Part shown: one piece after another, positions 40,448 through 51,464 of the stretch
Position numbering within the stretch: position 1 is the first letter of the stretch
Layout of the letters: every line of letters starts with the position of its first letter
Source: Syngnathus acus
Lineage: Eukaryota > Chordata > Actinopteri > Syngnathiformes > Syngnathidae
Length of the DNA: 64,000 nucleotides
Assembly (NCBI RefSeq): GCF_901709675.1
Contig: NC_051100.1
Coordinates: 12,258,286 to 12,322,285, forward strand
Direction of reading: 5' to 3'
Position numbers and translations under genes: made by a program
The notes under the pieces: generated by a model
What the model was told of the DNA's origin: nothing
Database searches by the model: none
The model's input: the letters and a program-made list of their open reading frames with translations, nothing else

Positions 40448-41738
40448 TGTTGGATTTTGTCCACAATTTAGGGAGCGCGCTATCTGCGCCTCAGGGCAAA
40501 AGCCATTGCCAATCACCTGTTATCCAATTTACTCACTGCGTGCTCGTTTGATTTCTTCAGATTTAGGAAAATGCTAAGACACTGAAGCAGAAATTAGACT
40601 TACACAGGTTGGTTGAGTTCAATCACAATTCTTGTTAAGAAAGCTCTGTTTTCAGGAAAGTACAATACAGCACTGGGCCTTCCGTGCGACCATGCTCAAG
40701 AGCAGAAAGTCTCCATTCCGAAAAGGCAACGTTCAAGGTTCTTTGGTCAGCTTATATTCAGTTGCACATGCCGGTGTGGGCCGAGTTTGATGCGTGATGA
40801 GTCAGGGGGTGTGGCAAGTTCGCAGGAGATTTTGATTCCATGGGAGTGGGTGCTGGTTCAGTGAGAGCTGGTTCCGTTGGGGTGGGTGCTGATTATGGGC
40901 AATTCGGTGTGTGTGGAAGCTGTTGTCTTCCATCCCGTCTTTCGGCCTTGGCGATCATCTTTGGCCGGGTTCTTGGCTGTCTCCCTCTGGCACCTGCTGG
41001 TTTTATCTCCAAGTGACCTTCCTGTAAACATTCTGCTCCATTTTTGCACATACACTGTCGCACCTCATCCATTCGTCATTCTTTCAATTTTGTCATTTTG
41101 TACGGAATTATGTGAGCTCTTGGCTGTGACATCATCAATTTATTAATGTTCCCTGACTATGCAAGGTTTGTACTCACCACTTACCATCTTTTCATTAGTT
41201 TGTTCTTTTGATACTCCATGTACTTGCTTACGTCATCATATTCTTAGTTTAATCATGCTTCCAACCATATCTTTTCTTTGTTAGGCAAAATATTTCCCTC
41301 TGTCCAGAACGTTCAGTAGTAATCTAAAACTGGCGTCTAGCATTAGTCAAAACATAAGATACAATCAAGTACTGAACGTTTTTAGACGACTTTGGCAATG
41401 TCCATGATTTAGAGAATCATCAGGCATGCATTAAACAGTTCCTTAAGGGTCATTAAGCTATTCAGGCAATATATAAAAAAACATTTGTTATTTCAAAGTG
41501 CTCAGAAATATATATCAGATCATAAAGTTATAAAAACCTTTGTCATTACCACCTATCAAAAATGTCTAGTTATGTCTTCTTTATTGATTTGGTGTGTAGG
41601 TATAATTACTATATGCTTAAAATATTTCTTTTATTGCTTTAATATGTGAATATACTTGTCTGCTTATGTACTTTATTCAATGAGGTTTGAGCATATCTGT
41701 TTTTGTAGCTAGGCAGGACTTTTTGTATTTCGACCCCA
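40448..41738 (+). mobile_element. Solo LTR-like repeat, copy 2
   Basis: Starts TGTTGGATTTTGTCC and ends CGACCCCA, the same unit as 13,470-14,690. An ATATATAAAA box lies near 41,470. It is inserted in the satellite beside the MITE. Further copies from the large duplications are at 55,762-57,050 (inverted) and 60,732-62,022. Confidence 0.5.
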
Positions 41739-42465
41739 TTCCTTCAAAACCATTCTGTAAGTTGTATAAAGAATGTACAGAGGTTGTGATGCTTTGTTTT
41801 AAACAACCATTGATCCGTATGAAGTGTGGTTATTTCTATAACCTCATATTAGGGTTATGTAATTGTACTAAGTTCATTTTGTCTTCACTTATAGATTAGT
41901 TGACTGGTTCTTTTATCACAGACAAATTATTGAGGTTGTTTGATTTACCTGACGTGTACTTCCGCCTGACTCACCTGCCAAATCTGACAGGTGAGCCATG
42001 CCTTCATACAACAGCTGATAAAGACGCAACTCACCTACACCAGTGACACTGATGAAGAGTGGAATTATAATGTGGACAAAATTGAATTGAGGACTTTGTT
42101 TTTCTTGTAAATCAAGCAAAAAATCACTGAAAAGTCAGTAACTTTGACAGTATAGCAATTACACCAAACGCAACCCTGCAGGTTCCACTTGTAAACTATC
42201 AAGAGTGAAGGGGGGTTCAACAGCATCCAAAATTTTGACTAACCAATTCGAGGCTTAATCATTCTGTCATTCAGTCTTGCATCCTGTTTGTCATTTATTT
42301 CCTTGAACATCATGTCAAATGTCTCCAGATCAGTCATGGGCAACCGTCCACTCTCCGCGTCACATTATATATGAGAGTTGAGGCTCCTCAGCCCAGGGAT
42401 TGCCAGAAGGGTCTCCACAAATGACCTTCAGAAACTCTGAGAATAAACAGAAATAGAAATAAAAT

Positions 42466-45400
42466 ACCCCTCCGTGAGTCGTCACCTTATTGTGGTGGAG
42501 GGGTTTGCGTGCCCCTATGATCCTAGGAGCCATGTTGTCTGGGGCTTCATGCCCCTGGTAGGGTCACCCATGGCAAAAGGGTCCTAGGTGAGAGGCCAGA
42601 CAAAGCACGGCTCACCCAAGCCCCTTATGACGAAAAACATAAATGGACTTCGTTTTGGCTCGCCCGGACGCGGGTTACCGGGGCCCCCCTCTGGAGCCAG
42701 GCCTGGAGGTGGGGCTCGAAGGCGAGCACCTGGTGGCCGGGCCTTCGCCCATGGGGCCCGGCCGGGCACAGCCCGAAAAGAAAACGTGGGTCCCCCTTCC
42801 CATGGGCTCACCACCTGTAGGAGCGGCCAAAGGGGTTGGGTGCAGAGTGAGCTGGGCGGCGGCCAAAGGCTTGGCAGTCCGATCCCCGGCTGCAGAAGCT
42901 GGCTCTTGGGACATGGAATGTCACCTCTCTGGCTGGAAAGGAGCCCGAGCTGGTGGGTGAGGCAGAAAAATTCTGACTAGACATAGTCGGACTTGCCTCC
43001 ACACATAGTTTGGGCTCTGGTACAAGCCCTCTCGAGAGGGGCTGGACTCTCTTCCACTCTGGAGTTGCCCACGGTGAGAGGCGTCGAGCAAGTGTGGGCA
43101 TACTTATTGCCCCCCGGCTGGGCGCCTGCACATAGGGGTTCACCCCGTTGAACGAGAGGGTAGCCTCCCTCCGCCTTCGGGTGGGGGGGACGGGTCCTGA
43201 CTGTTGTTTGTGTCTATGCACCAAACAGCAGCTCAGAGTACCCACCCTTCTTGGGGTCCCTGGAGGAAGTGCTGGAGAGCGCTCCTTCTGGGGACTCCAT
43301 CGTTCTACTGGGTGACTTCAATGCTCACGTGGGCAATGACAGTGAGACCTAGAAGAACTGATTGGGAGGAACGGCCCCCCCGATCTGAACCCGAGCGGTC
43401 TTCTATTATTGGACTTCTGTGCTCGACACGAATTTTCTACAATGAACACAAGGGTGTCCATGGCCTAGGGTGTCCTGGTGCAGGACATTGAGTCCGAGTG
43501 GACCATGTTCCGCGCCTCCATTGTTGAGGCAGCCGACCGGAGTTTTGGCCGTAAGGTCGTTGGTGCCTGTCGTGGCGGCAATCCCCGAACCCGCTGGTGG
43601 ACACCGGCGGTAAGGGATGTCGTCAAGCTGAAGAAGGAGTCCTATCGGTCCGTTTTGGCCTGCGGGACTCCGGAAGCAGCTGACAGGTACCGGATAGCCA
43701 AGCGGAACGCGGCTTCGGCGGTTGCTGAGGCTAAAACCCGGGCGTGGGAGGAGTACGGCGAGGCCATGGAAAATGACTTCCGAACGGCTTCGAGGAAATT
43801 CTGGTCCACCATCCTGCGTCTCAGGAGGGGGAAGCAGTGCACCGTCAACACTGTTTACAGTGGAGATGGGGTGCTGCTGACCTCGACTCGGGACGTCGTG
43901 AGTCGGTGGGGAGAATACTTCGAAGACCTCCTCAATTCCACCTACACGCCTTCCATTGTGGAAGCAGGGCCTGGAGACTCTGAGGCGGACTCTCCAATCT
44001 CTGGGGTCGAAGTCACTGAGGTAGTTGAAAAACTCCTCGGTGGCAAGGCCACCATCCGGAGTGGATGAGATCCTTCCGGAGTTCTTAAAGGCTCTGGATG
44101 TTGTGGGGCTGTCATGGCTGGCACGCCTCTACACCATTGCGTGGACATCGGGGACGGTGCCTCTGGATTGGCAGACTGGGGAGGTGGTTCCGCTCTTTAA
44201 GAAGGGGGACCGGAGGGTGTGTTCCAATTACAGGGGAATCACACTCCTCAGCCTCCCTGGTAAGGTCTATTCAGGGGAGCTGGAGAGGAGGGTCCGTCGA
44301 GAAGTCGAACCTCGGATTCAGGAGGAGCACTGTGGCTTTTGTCCTGGCCGTGGAACAGTGAACCAGCTCTACACCCTCGGCAGGATCCTCGAGGGTGCAT
44401 GGGAGTTTGCCCAACCAGTCCACATGTGTTTTGTGGACTTGGAGAAGGCGTTCGACCGTGTCCCTCGGGAGGTTCTGTGGAGGGTGCTTCGGGAGCACGG
44501 GGTGCCGTGCCAATTCATAAGGGCGGTTCCGTCCCTGTATCATCGATGGCAGAGTTTGGTCCGCATTTCCGGCAGTAAGTCGGATTCGTTCCCAGTGAGG
44601 GTTGGACTCCGCCAAGGCTGCCCTTTGTCACAGATTCTGATCATAATTTTTATGTACAGAATTTCTAGGCGCAGCCGATGCGTTGAGGGTGTCCGGTTTG
44701 GGGACCTCAGCATCGCGTCTCTGCTCTTTGCAGACGACGTGGTGCTGTTGGCTTCTTCAAGCCGTGATCTCCAGCTTTCACTGGAGCGGTTCGCAGCCGA
44801 GTGTGAAGCGGTTGGGATGAGGGTCAGCACCTCCAAATCCGAGTCCATGGTCCTCGGTCGGAAAAGGGTGGAATGCCCTCTCCGGATCGGGGATAAGAGC
44901 ATGCCCCAAGTGGAGGAGTTCAAGTATCTTGGGGTCTTGTTCACGAGTGAGGGCAGGTTGGAGCGCGAGAACGACAGGCGGATTGGTGCAGCGTCGGCAG
45001 CAATGCGGACTCTGTACCGGTCTGTCGTGGTGAAGAGAGCGCCGAGCCAAAAGGCAAAGCTCTCGATTTACCGGTCGATCTACGCTCCTACCCTCACCTA
45101 TGGTCACGAGCTATGGATCGTGACCAAAAGAACGAGATCCAGGATACAAGCGGCCGAAATGAGTTTCCTCCGCAGGGTGTCCGGGCTCTCCCTTAGAGAT
45201 AAGGTGAGAAGCTCGGTCATCCAGGAGAGACTCGGAGTAGAGCCGCTGCTCCTCCACGTTGAGAGGAGCCAGATGAGGTGGCTCAGGCATCTCATCAGGA
45301 TGCCTCCTGGACGCCTCCCTGGGGAGGTGTTCCGGGCATGTCCCACGGGTAGGAGACCCCGGGGATGACCCAGGACGCGCTGGAGAGACTATGTCTCCCA

Positions 45401-45537
45401 GCTGGCCTGGGAATGCCTTGGGATCCCCCGGGATGAGCTGGATGAAGTGGCTGGGGAGAGGGAAGTCTGGTAGTCCCTCCTAAAGCTGCTGCCACCACGA
45501 CCCGACCCCGGATAAGCGGAAGAAGATGGATGGATGG
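42466..45537 (+). mobile_element. Full-length but frameshifted Rex3 (RTE-clade) retrotransposon
   Basis: Bounded by a 13-bp duplication ATAGAAATAAAAT (42,453-42,465 and 45,538-45,550) and ending in (GGAT)n. The 5' end ACCCCTCCGTGAGTCGTCACC is the Rex3 leader. The endonuclease region (about 42,900-43,480) has several stops. The reverse transcriptase lies in two frames, 43,478-44,068 and 44,025-45,368, separated by a frameshift near 44,045. It shows CFVDLEKAFDRVPRE and LLFADDVVLLASS (catalytic FADD). Not autonomous as read. Confidence 0.93.
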
Positions 45538-45937
45538 ATAGAAATAAAATGCTCACTTAAATTACTGCAGCTGTGACCACTTTTTAAATGACTAATGCCT
45601 ACAAAAAAAACGTCATGGGCGTTTCACACTCACTTCCTAGCTGTTGAGGAATGAAGCAAATGTTAGCTGCAAGATTCAAATGAATCATTTTCCAATTATA
45701 AACTTTGCCTTGTTTGAAAAAAATGATGGCATTCGGTCTGTGCCTTTGAATGTGCTGCAATTTAATTTGGCTATTGTACATATCCAATAACGCTATTTTA
45801 AAATAGTACTGATAAAATTGCTTGTTCTACAAGTTGTTATCCAGTTGATGAAAATGTACAGGGTAAACCTGGGTTTTATTTTGCACTTTGACATCCGCCC
45901 CGGTTTCCGGAGTTTGAAAGTCATAAATGCAAAATAA

Positions 45938-46137
45938 TAATAATAATAAGAAGAATACATTTTATTTTTAAGGTGCCTTTCAAGGCACTCAAGGTCGTCG
46001 TACAGACATAAAATAGCATGCACAATTAATAGAAAAAAGCAAAGAGAGTCTAAAAGCAAAGAAACATCTGCAGCAGAGTGACGAGTTCAGTAATATGCCT
46101 GCCTAAACAGGTGGGTTTTGAGGTGGGATGCGAACAG
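45938..46137 (-). mobile_element. 3' end of an L2-like LINE, left piece
   Basis: (AAT)n followed by AAGGTGCCTTTCAAGGCACT and later AAACAGGTGGGTTTTGAGG are the reverse complement of a fish L2-type 3' region that resumes at 48,036. The arm of the large inverted repeat ends inside it, at 46,036. Confidence 0.6.
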
Positions 46138-46931
46138 ATGAATCCTCCTACGGAGAACATATCCAGGACACCAAACTGAAAGTGAGCTCCCGAAACAACA
46201 TCCTACAGAAGCTGGCTAACTCAAAGTGGGGAGCCACAGCACGTACATTATGATGCACCGCTCTGGCCCTGTGCTATTCCTCTGCGGAGTATGCATGTCC
46301 TGTTTGGGAGAGATCAACCCACGCTAAGAAACTGGACTCAGCGTTGAACAACACCTGCCGCTTGATAACTGGTTGCTTCAAGCCTACCAACGTGAACAAT
46401 CTGCATCTCCTCGCTGGCATCGCTCCTCCAGATGTGAGAAGGGAGGTCACCAGTCGAGTAGAGAGGATAAAATCTTCCAGGAATGAATGCCACATCCTTC
46501 ATGGACGCGAGCCCCCGGCCCAACGACTGAAGTCAAGGAGAAGTTTCCTCAGCCATGTCGAGCCCCTCACAACATCTCAGGAAGAAACAAGACTCCAGAT
46601 ATGGACAACAAAACTTGAAAATGACCCCCCTCCCATTGACATGGGAATCCCCCCTTCCGAAGATCTCCCACCCGGCTCAAAAGCATCATGGGTCCGGTGG
46701 AAGACACTCAACCGCCTGAGAACAGAAACAGGCAGATCAGAAGCTGCTATGGCCAGATGGGGCGACAAAACCGGCCCAACCCTCTGTGAATGTGGAGAAG
46801 AGGACCATACCATGCAGCACTGCCTTGTCTGCCCTGTATTACCCAACCCCTGCAGCTTAAAAGATCTCGCTGAATTCAATGACAACGCAAAAGACTGGTT
46901 AAAGACATGGGAAACTGTCATCTGACTAGCA
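46138..46931 (+). mobile_element. LINE fragment: C-terminal end of a reverse transcriptase protein
   Basis: Open from about 46,250 to TGA at 46,923-46,925. It contains SSAEYACPVWERSTHAKK (thumb or connection region) and a terminal zinc knuckle CECGEEDHTMQHC. The clade is unresolved. Only the 3' part is present, and a hAT element inserted just after the stop codon; its tail seems to continue at 48,012-48,035. Confidence 0.65.
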
Positions 46932-47863
46932 CAGCGGTGGCCAACCCGCGGCTCGTGAGCCGCATGCGGCTCTTTGGCTGGTTTCATGCGGCTCTTTTAC
47001 GTTCATATCAACATTTGTGTTTATTTTCGTGCGTATTTTCTTCGCTTGGGTTCAATATGGTATTTTGGTCAAGCGCGCATGCGCATGAGGTGAACTCCCG
47101 CAAAGGAGGAGGGACAAACAGAGCGATTGGTTTTGCTGGCTTTTTAATGAATGGCGACTGTGACTACGGGGGCCCATTAGGTCCAGAAAAGCTGACAAGA
47201 CGCTTGCCAAAATGGCAAGGAAAAAATGCACAGCTAAACGAATATATGACGATGAACACAGGACGTTTTTAACAGAGTTAAAGTTGTTTTTTGTTGAACG
47301 CTATGGCAAGCCATTCTGCCTGATATGTCGGACGTCATTGGCGCATTTAAAAGCTTCAAATGGTCAGCGGCACTTCAACTCACTTCATGCCAATATCGAT
47401 AAGGACTTTGCAAAAGGGACTGAATTTCGCAAGCACAAGTTTGGAGACTTTGAAAAGTCAGGCAGAAAAATAGGTACAGTTTTTCAGAAAAATTACAAAG
47501 CACTCAGAGACTGTCACACTTGCATTGTTTCAACTGGCTTGGAACATTGCACGGGCTAAAAAGCCATACAATGAAGTGGAGTTCGTTAAAATATGCCTCA
47601 GTGACGTTATTGAAATCCTGTCTCCTGAAAACGACAAACTAAAACGAATGGTCTGTCCCGCCACACATAGTAAGTGAAAAAACTTATGTTTTTGTTTGTG
47701 GAATTTGTTGAACTGAGAGTTTGTCTGTGTGAGACAATGCACACAATGTTCATTGTTGAAAATGTGGTCTTTGGTGTGTGGTTTTAGTACTGTAGGAGTC
47801 AATTTGTCATTATCATGTTGGTGCGTGACATAATAATGTCACACAATAAATTTGGCTGAGCAG

Positions 47864-47902
<39 letters not shown>

Positions 47903-48003
47903 GGGGGGGGGGTGTTCATGTGTGCTCATGTGTATGATGTGGCTCTTTGCGATGACACAGTAAAAAATGTGGCTCTTAGTCTCTGACTGGTTGGCCACCC
48001 CTG
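46932..48003 (+). mobile_element. hAT deletion derivative with perfect 8-bp duplication
   Basis: Ends CAGCGGTGGCCAACC and GGTTGGCCACCCCTG, flanked by GACTAGCA at 46,924-46,931 and 48,004-48,011. The frame 47,212-47,559 encodes a transposase start with a BED-like finger (KPFCLICRTSLAHLK...HFNSLH). The catalytic part is missing. A (GT)n-G(n) tract lies near its right end (47,864-47,913). Confidence 0.92.
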
Positions 48004-48035
48004 GACTAGCACTTCAAAAAGACGAAAAGAAGAAG

Positions 48036-48985
48036 TGAGGGTGATAGTGGAGGCCGACCTGAGAGACCGGGTGAGAATGTTTATGTGGAGGAGGTCTGAC
48101 AGATATGGAGGGGCGAGGTTTTGGATGGCCTTGAATATGGAGGAGAATTTTATAGTCAATGCGCTGTTTTAGAGGAAGCCAGTGGAGATGGTGTAGAACA
48201 GGAGTCATGTGATGGTGGACAGGGGTTCTGGTGACGATGCGAGCAGTAGCATTCTGGACCAGTTGCAATTTATGGAGGAGTTTGTGGGGGAGGCCGACAA
48301 GGATGGAGTTGCAATAATCCAGACGGGAGGTGACAAGAGAGTGGACCAGGATAGCAGCGCTGTTTGGAGTGAGTGATGGACAGAGGCGATTAATGTTACG
48401 GAGGTGGAAATAGGCAGAACGGATGATGTTGTTTATGTGTGTGCTGAATGACAGGGTGCTATCGAGGACAACACCCAGGCTCTTAGCCTGAGGGGAAGGG
48501 GAAACCGAGTGTGAATGGTGAGTGTGAAACTGGGTTGTTTGTTGAGGGAAGCTTTAGAATCAATCAGGACTACCTCAGTTTTGTCACTGTTAAGTTTAAG
48601 GAAGTTTGAGGTGAACCAGGATTTGATATCTTGAAGGCACGCACAGAGGGAGGAGGGTGGGAGGCTGGTAGGGGGTTTGGAGGAGACGTAGAGCCGAGTG
48701 TCGTCCGCGTAGCAGTGAAAATTAATGTTATGTTTACGGAAAATCAGGCCAAGTGGGAGGAGGTAAATGATAAATAGGATGGGACCAAGGACAGAGCCCT
48801 GGGGAACACCAGAGGACAGGGGGGAGGGGGGAGATGTGCATGATTTTAACTGGATAAATTGAGACCGGCCGGAGAGATATGAGTGGAACCAGTGCAGGGG
48901 TGTGTCAGACAGGCTAGTCGGTCAAGGAGGATGGAGTGGGAGATGGTATCAAAAGCTGCGCGTAAATCAAGAAGAATGGAGGATA
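48036..48985 (-). mobile_element. L2-like LINE, main piece, reverse transcriptase to 3' region
   Basis: On the minus strand the frames at 48,268 and 48,159 read [34 protein letters not shown] and [12 protein letters not shown], the C-terminal signature of fish L2/Rex1-type LINEs, with a frameshift between them. The earlier reverse transcriptase part continues to about 48,985 with many stops. Confidence 0.75.
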
Positions 48986-49017
48986 TGCACTGACGTCACA
49001 GATCGGGGCGGCCATTA

Positions 49018-49356
49018 TTGTTTGGGTGGCAAGAAGCCTCGTCTGCTGCCACTAGACTCGTGAGGATGGCGGCCTGGGTGGGTGTCGTGAGTGATTATTT
49101 CGTCCAGTTGGACCAAGAAAGCCGCACGAGATACATTGAAAAGTTGAAAAAATATAACATTCGTGTTGATCCGCTGTGGAAACCAAGTAAGAACGCCACC
49201 AGCTCAAGCGTAGCAGGAGCTGGGACAGCAAGCGTTTGGTCCTCTGATAAGGCGACTTTTCCGCCAGTAACATATCCAGACATTTACAACTATTTGATAG
49301 ATTGTTCAAGTCCATATACCGAGGAAGACCTCAGAGCCTACAAGAGTTTGCAATGA
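49018..49356 (+). pseudogene. Fragment of a transposon-borne YqaJ-nuclease-type protein
   Basis: The open frame begins near 49,063 (MAAWVGVVSDYFVQLDQESR) and ends KATFPPVTYPDIYNYLIDCS...LRAYKSLQ then TGA. The ESR-RYIEKL and YPDI-NYL...LRAYKSL pattern is familiar from N-termini of fish SWIM/YqaJ proteins, some of which are second genes of ISL2EU-type DNA transposons. Only the N-terminal 100 residues remain; the nuclease motifs would lie further downstream and are absent. Confidence 0.5.
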
Positions 49357-49461
49357 TATCGCTACCTGACTGCTGGTTATGTCCATTCCGTTGAGTCACA
49401 GCCAGTGGAGCGAAACGGAGGAGATGCCAGCCATGGCAGCACATAATATAATAATAATATA

Positions 49462-50957
49462 CACTGCTCAAAAAAATTAAAGGAACAGTTTTTTATCAGG
49501 GTATGGCATGAATTCAATTACACTTTTCTCATAAGGTTTTGGTCAGGTACGCGGCAGAGGGGGTTGTTAATCAGTTTCAGCTGCATTGGTGTTGATGGAA
49601 TTAACAACAGGTGCAGTAGAGGGGCAACAACGAGATGGTCCCCAAAACAGGACTGGTTTTGCAGGTGGAGGCCATTTCAAGTTCCTCCCTCTTGATCTTT
49701 TTTAACTGGTTTTCCACAAGTGTTGGCTTTAGCTCGAGTCATTATCACGACTGGGAGCATGAGGCGATTTCTTAACCCTCCTGAAGTTGAGCAGATTGTC
49801 CAACTCCTCCAGGATGGCACATCCATGCGTGCTGTTGCAAGATTTGATGTGTCTCCCAGTACAATCTCCAGAGCATGGAGGAGATTCCAGGAGGCAGGCA
49901 GTTACTCTAGGAGAGCTGGACAGGGCCGTAGACGGTCCCCATCCCATCAACAGGACCGATATCTGCTGCTTTGTGCAAGGAGAAACAGGTTGAACACTGC
50001 CCGAGCCCTACAGAATGATCTCCAGCAGGCTACTGGTGTGAATGTCTCTGTCCAAACAGTCAGAAACAGACTTCACGAGGGTGGCCTCAGGGCACGACGT
50101 CCTGTAGTGTACCCTGTGCTCACTGCTCAGCACTGTGGAGCTCAATTGGCATTTGAACACCAGAATTGGCAAGTCCACCACTGGCGCCCTGTGCTTTTCA
50201 CAGATGAGAGCGGGTTTACCCTGAGCACCTGTGATAGACGTGAAAGGGTCTGGAGAAGCCAAGGGGAGCGCTGTACTGCCTGCAACATCATTCACCATGA
50301 CCGATTCGGTGGTGGGTCAGTGATGGTCTGGGGAGGCATTTCCATGGAGGGACGAACAGACCTCTACAGGCTAGAGAACGGCAGTCTGACTGCCATTAGG
50401 TATCGGGATGAAATCCTTGCACCCATGGTCAGACCTGCAGCTGGTGCAGTAGGTCCTGGGTTCCTCCTGATCCACGACAATGCCCGGCCTCGTGTGGCAG
50501 GAGTATGCAGACAGTATCTGGAGGATGAAGGAATTGACACAATTGAATGGCCCTCACGATCACCTGATCTAAACCCGATAGAACACCTCTGGGACATAAT
50601 GTTTCAGTCCATCAGACGCCGCCAGGTTGCTCCTCAGACTTTACAGGAGCTCACTGATGCCCTTAGACAGATCTGGGAGGACATCCCACAAGACACCATC
50701 CGTCGTCTCATTAGGAGCATGCCGCGACGTTGTCAAGCTTGCATACAAGCACCTGGGGGCCACACAAGATATTGAAAATAATTTTGAGTTGCAGAAATTG
50801 AATTTAGGCAAAATGAACGAGCCTGCCTCATCATTTTTTCACTTCGACATTTTGGGGTGTCTATATACTGAGCCCTCTGTAGGCTGAAAACTATTATTTC
50901 CATCAAAAGATGTGGCATCTTTTTGTTCCTGAGACATTAAACTGTCCATATCACAAA
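49462..50957 (+). mobile_element. Tc1-like transposon, left end intact, right end truncated
   Basis: The left terminus CACTGCTCAAAAAAATTAAA follows TA. The right side stops near ACTGTCCATATCA and runs into LTR-like sequence at 50,958, so the matching right inverted repeat is missing. It carries the uninterrupted transposase gene at 49,759-50,775. Confidence 0.8.
49759..50775 (+). CDS. Tc1-family DD34E transposase, uninterrupted 338-aa frame
   Basis: Cut-and-paste transposase acting in the nucleus on TA-flanked inverted repeats. The start is set at [17 protein letters not shown], the usual family N-terminus; an upstream in-frame ATG at 49,720 would add 13 residues of leader-like sequence. Two helix-turn-helix regions cover about residues 8-110, the second with a GRRRSP-type hook between them. 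Catalytic residues are D149 (LFTDES), D240 (LIHDNARP) and E275 ([12 protein letters not shown]), with 34 residues between the last two. Length is normal for the family (about 340). No stop or shift is visible, unlike the Tc1 copy at 6,357-7,527. The right inverted repeat of its own element is lost, so it could act only on other copies. HDNARPRV differs from the common HDNARPHV at one residue. Confidence 0.9.
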   Translation: MRRFLNPPEVEQIVQLLQDGTSMRAVARFDVSPSTISRAWRRFQEAGSYSRRAGQGRRRSPSHQQDRYLLLCARRNRLNTARALQNDLQQATGVNVSVQTVRNRLHEGGLRARRPVVYPVLTAQHCGAQLAFEHQNWQVHHWRPVLFTDESGFTLSTCDRRERVWRSQGERCTACNIIHHDRFGGGSVMVWGGISMEGRTDLYRLENGSLTAIRYRDEILAPMVRPAAGAVGPGFLLIHDNARPRVAGVCRQYLEDEGIDTIEWPSRSPDLNPIEHLWDIMFQSIRRRQVAPQTLQELTDALRQIWEDIPQDTIRRLIRSMPRRCQACIQAPGGHTRY

Positions 50958-51145
50958 GAATTGTGATTGAACTCAACCAACCTGTGTAAGTCTAATTTTG
51001 TTTCGGTGTCTTAGTCTTTTCCTAAAACTGAAAAAGAAAACGAACACGCAGTGAGTAAATTGGATAACAGATGATTGGCTCTGGCTTTGGCTGTGAGGCG
51101 CGGATAGCGCGATTCCCTAATTGTGGACCAATCCAACAATGTATG
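50958..51145 (-). mobile_element. Partial LTR-like repeat
   Basis: Matches the TGTTGG... terminal 190 bp of the repeat at 40,448-41,738, with about 10 percent differences. It is cut at 50,958 by the Tc1 junction. Confidence 0.55.
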
Positions 51146-51433
51146 TGGAGGGTAGCCTTCCCCTGCAATAGGGTTTGGCACCTGTATCATTGGGCGCACA
51201 TCAGCATTGTCTAAATTTTGGGAAAATCTAGCAGCATTGGTCATACTTCCTGTTCGTACAGGAGTTCTAATAATGTGACCCTGACCTTTTTTGCTATTAT
51301 ATGGGGGAGGGTGCAGGTCTGTTAAACTTGGATACAAGTTTTGCATAGGAGCGGAAAGCTCCTCTTGCTCCTCTGCTTGAGCTGCGCCTTCAGCTGCGGC
51401 TTGAGCTACGGCCGGGACAGCGCGCCTGCGCAC
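51146..51433 (-). pseudogene. Gag-like fragment of an old endogenous retrovirus
   Basis: The minus-strand open frame starts at 51,433 and includes an LYPSLTDLHPPPYN stretch with a PPPY late-domain motif and a MIQVPNP segment reminiscent of the matrix/capsid junction in fish endogenous retroviruses. It then runs straight into the start of the LTR-like repeat. Protease, pol and env are absent, so the copy is internally deleted and inert. The identification rests on short motifs. Confidence 0.45.
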
Positions 51434-51464
51434 TGTGGCATTGTCTTCCGGCCTGACAAAGGTA

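Larger units (their letters stand above)
39841..46036 (+). repeat. Left arm of a 6.2-kb near-identical inverted repeat
   Basis: Reverse complement of 51,465-57,656. It contains the end of the satellite, the MITE, the LTR-like repeat, Rex3 and part of the L2 tail. The arms are separated by 5.4 kb of unrelated repeats. Confidence 0.95.

Noticed and set aside
42588-43245. Several GC-rich open frames on both strands
   Set aside because: Shadows of the Rex3 leader and its decayed endonuclease region.
47864-47913. Possible telomere-like (GT)n-G(n) tract
   Set aside because: A simple (GT)n microsatellite with a G run inside a hAT element; no TTAGGG units.
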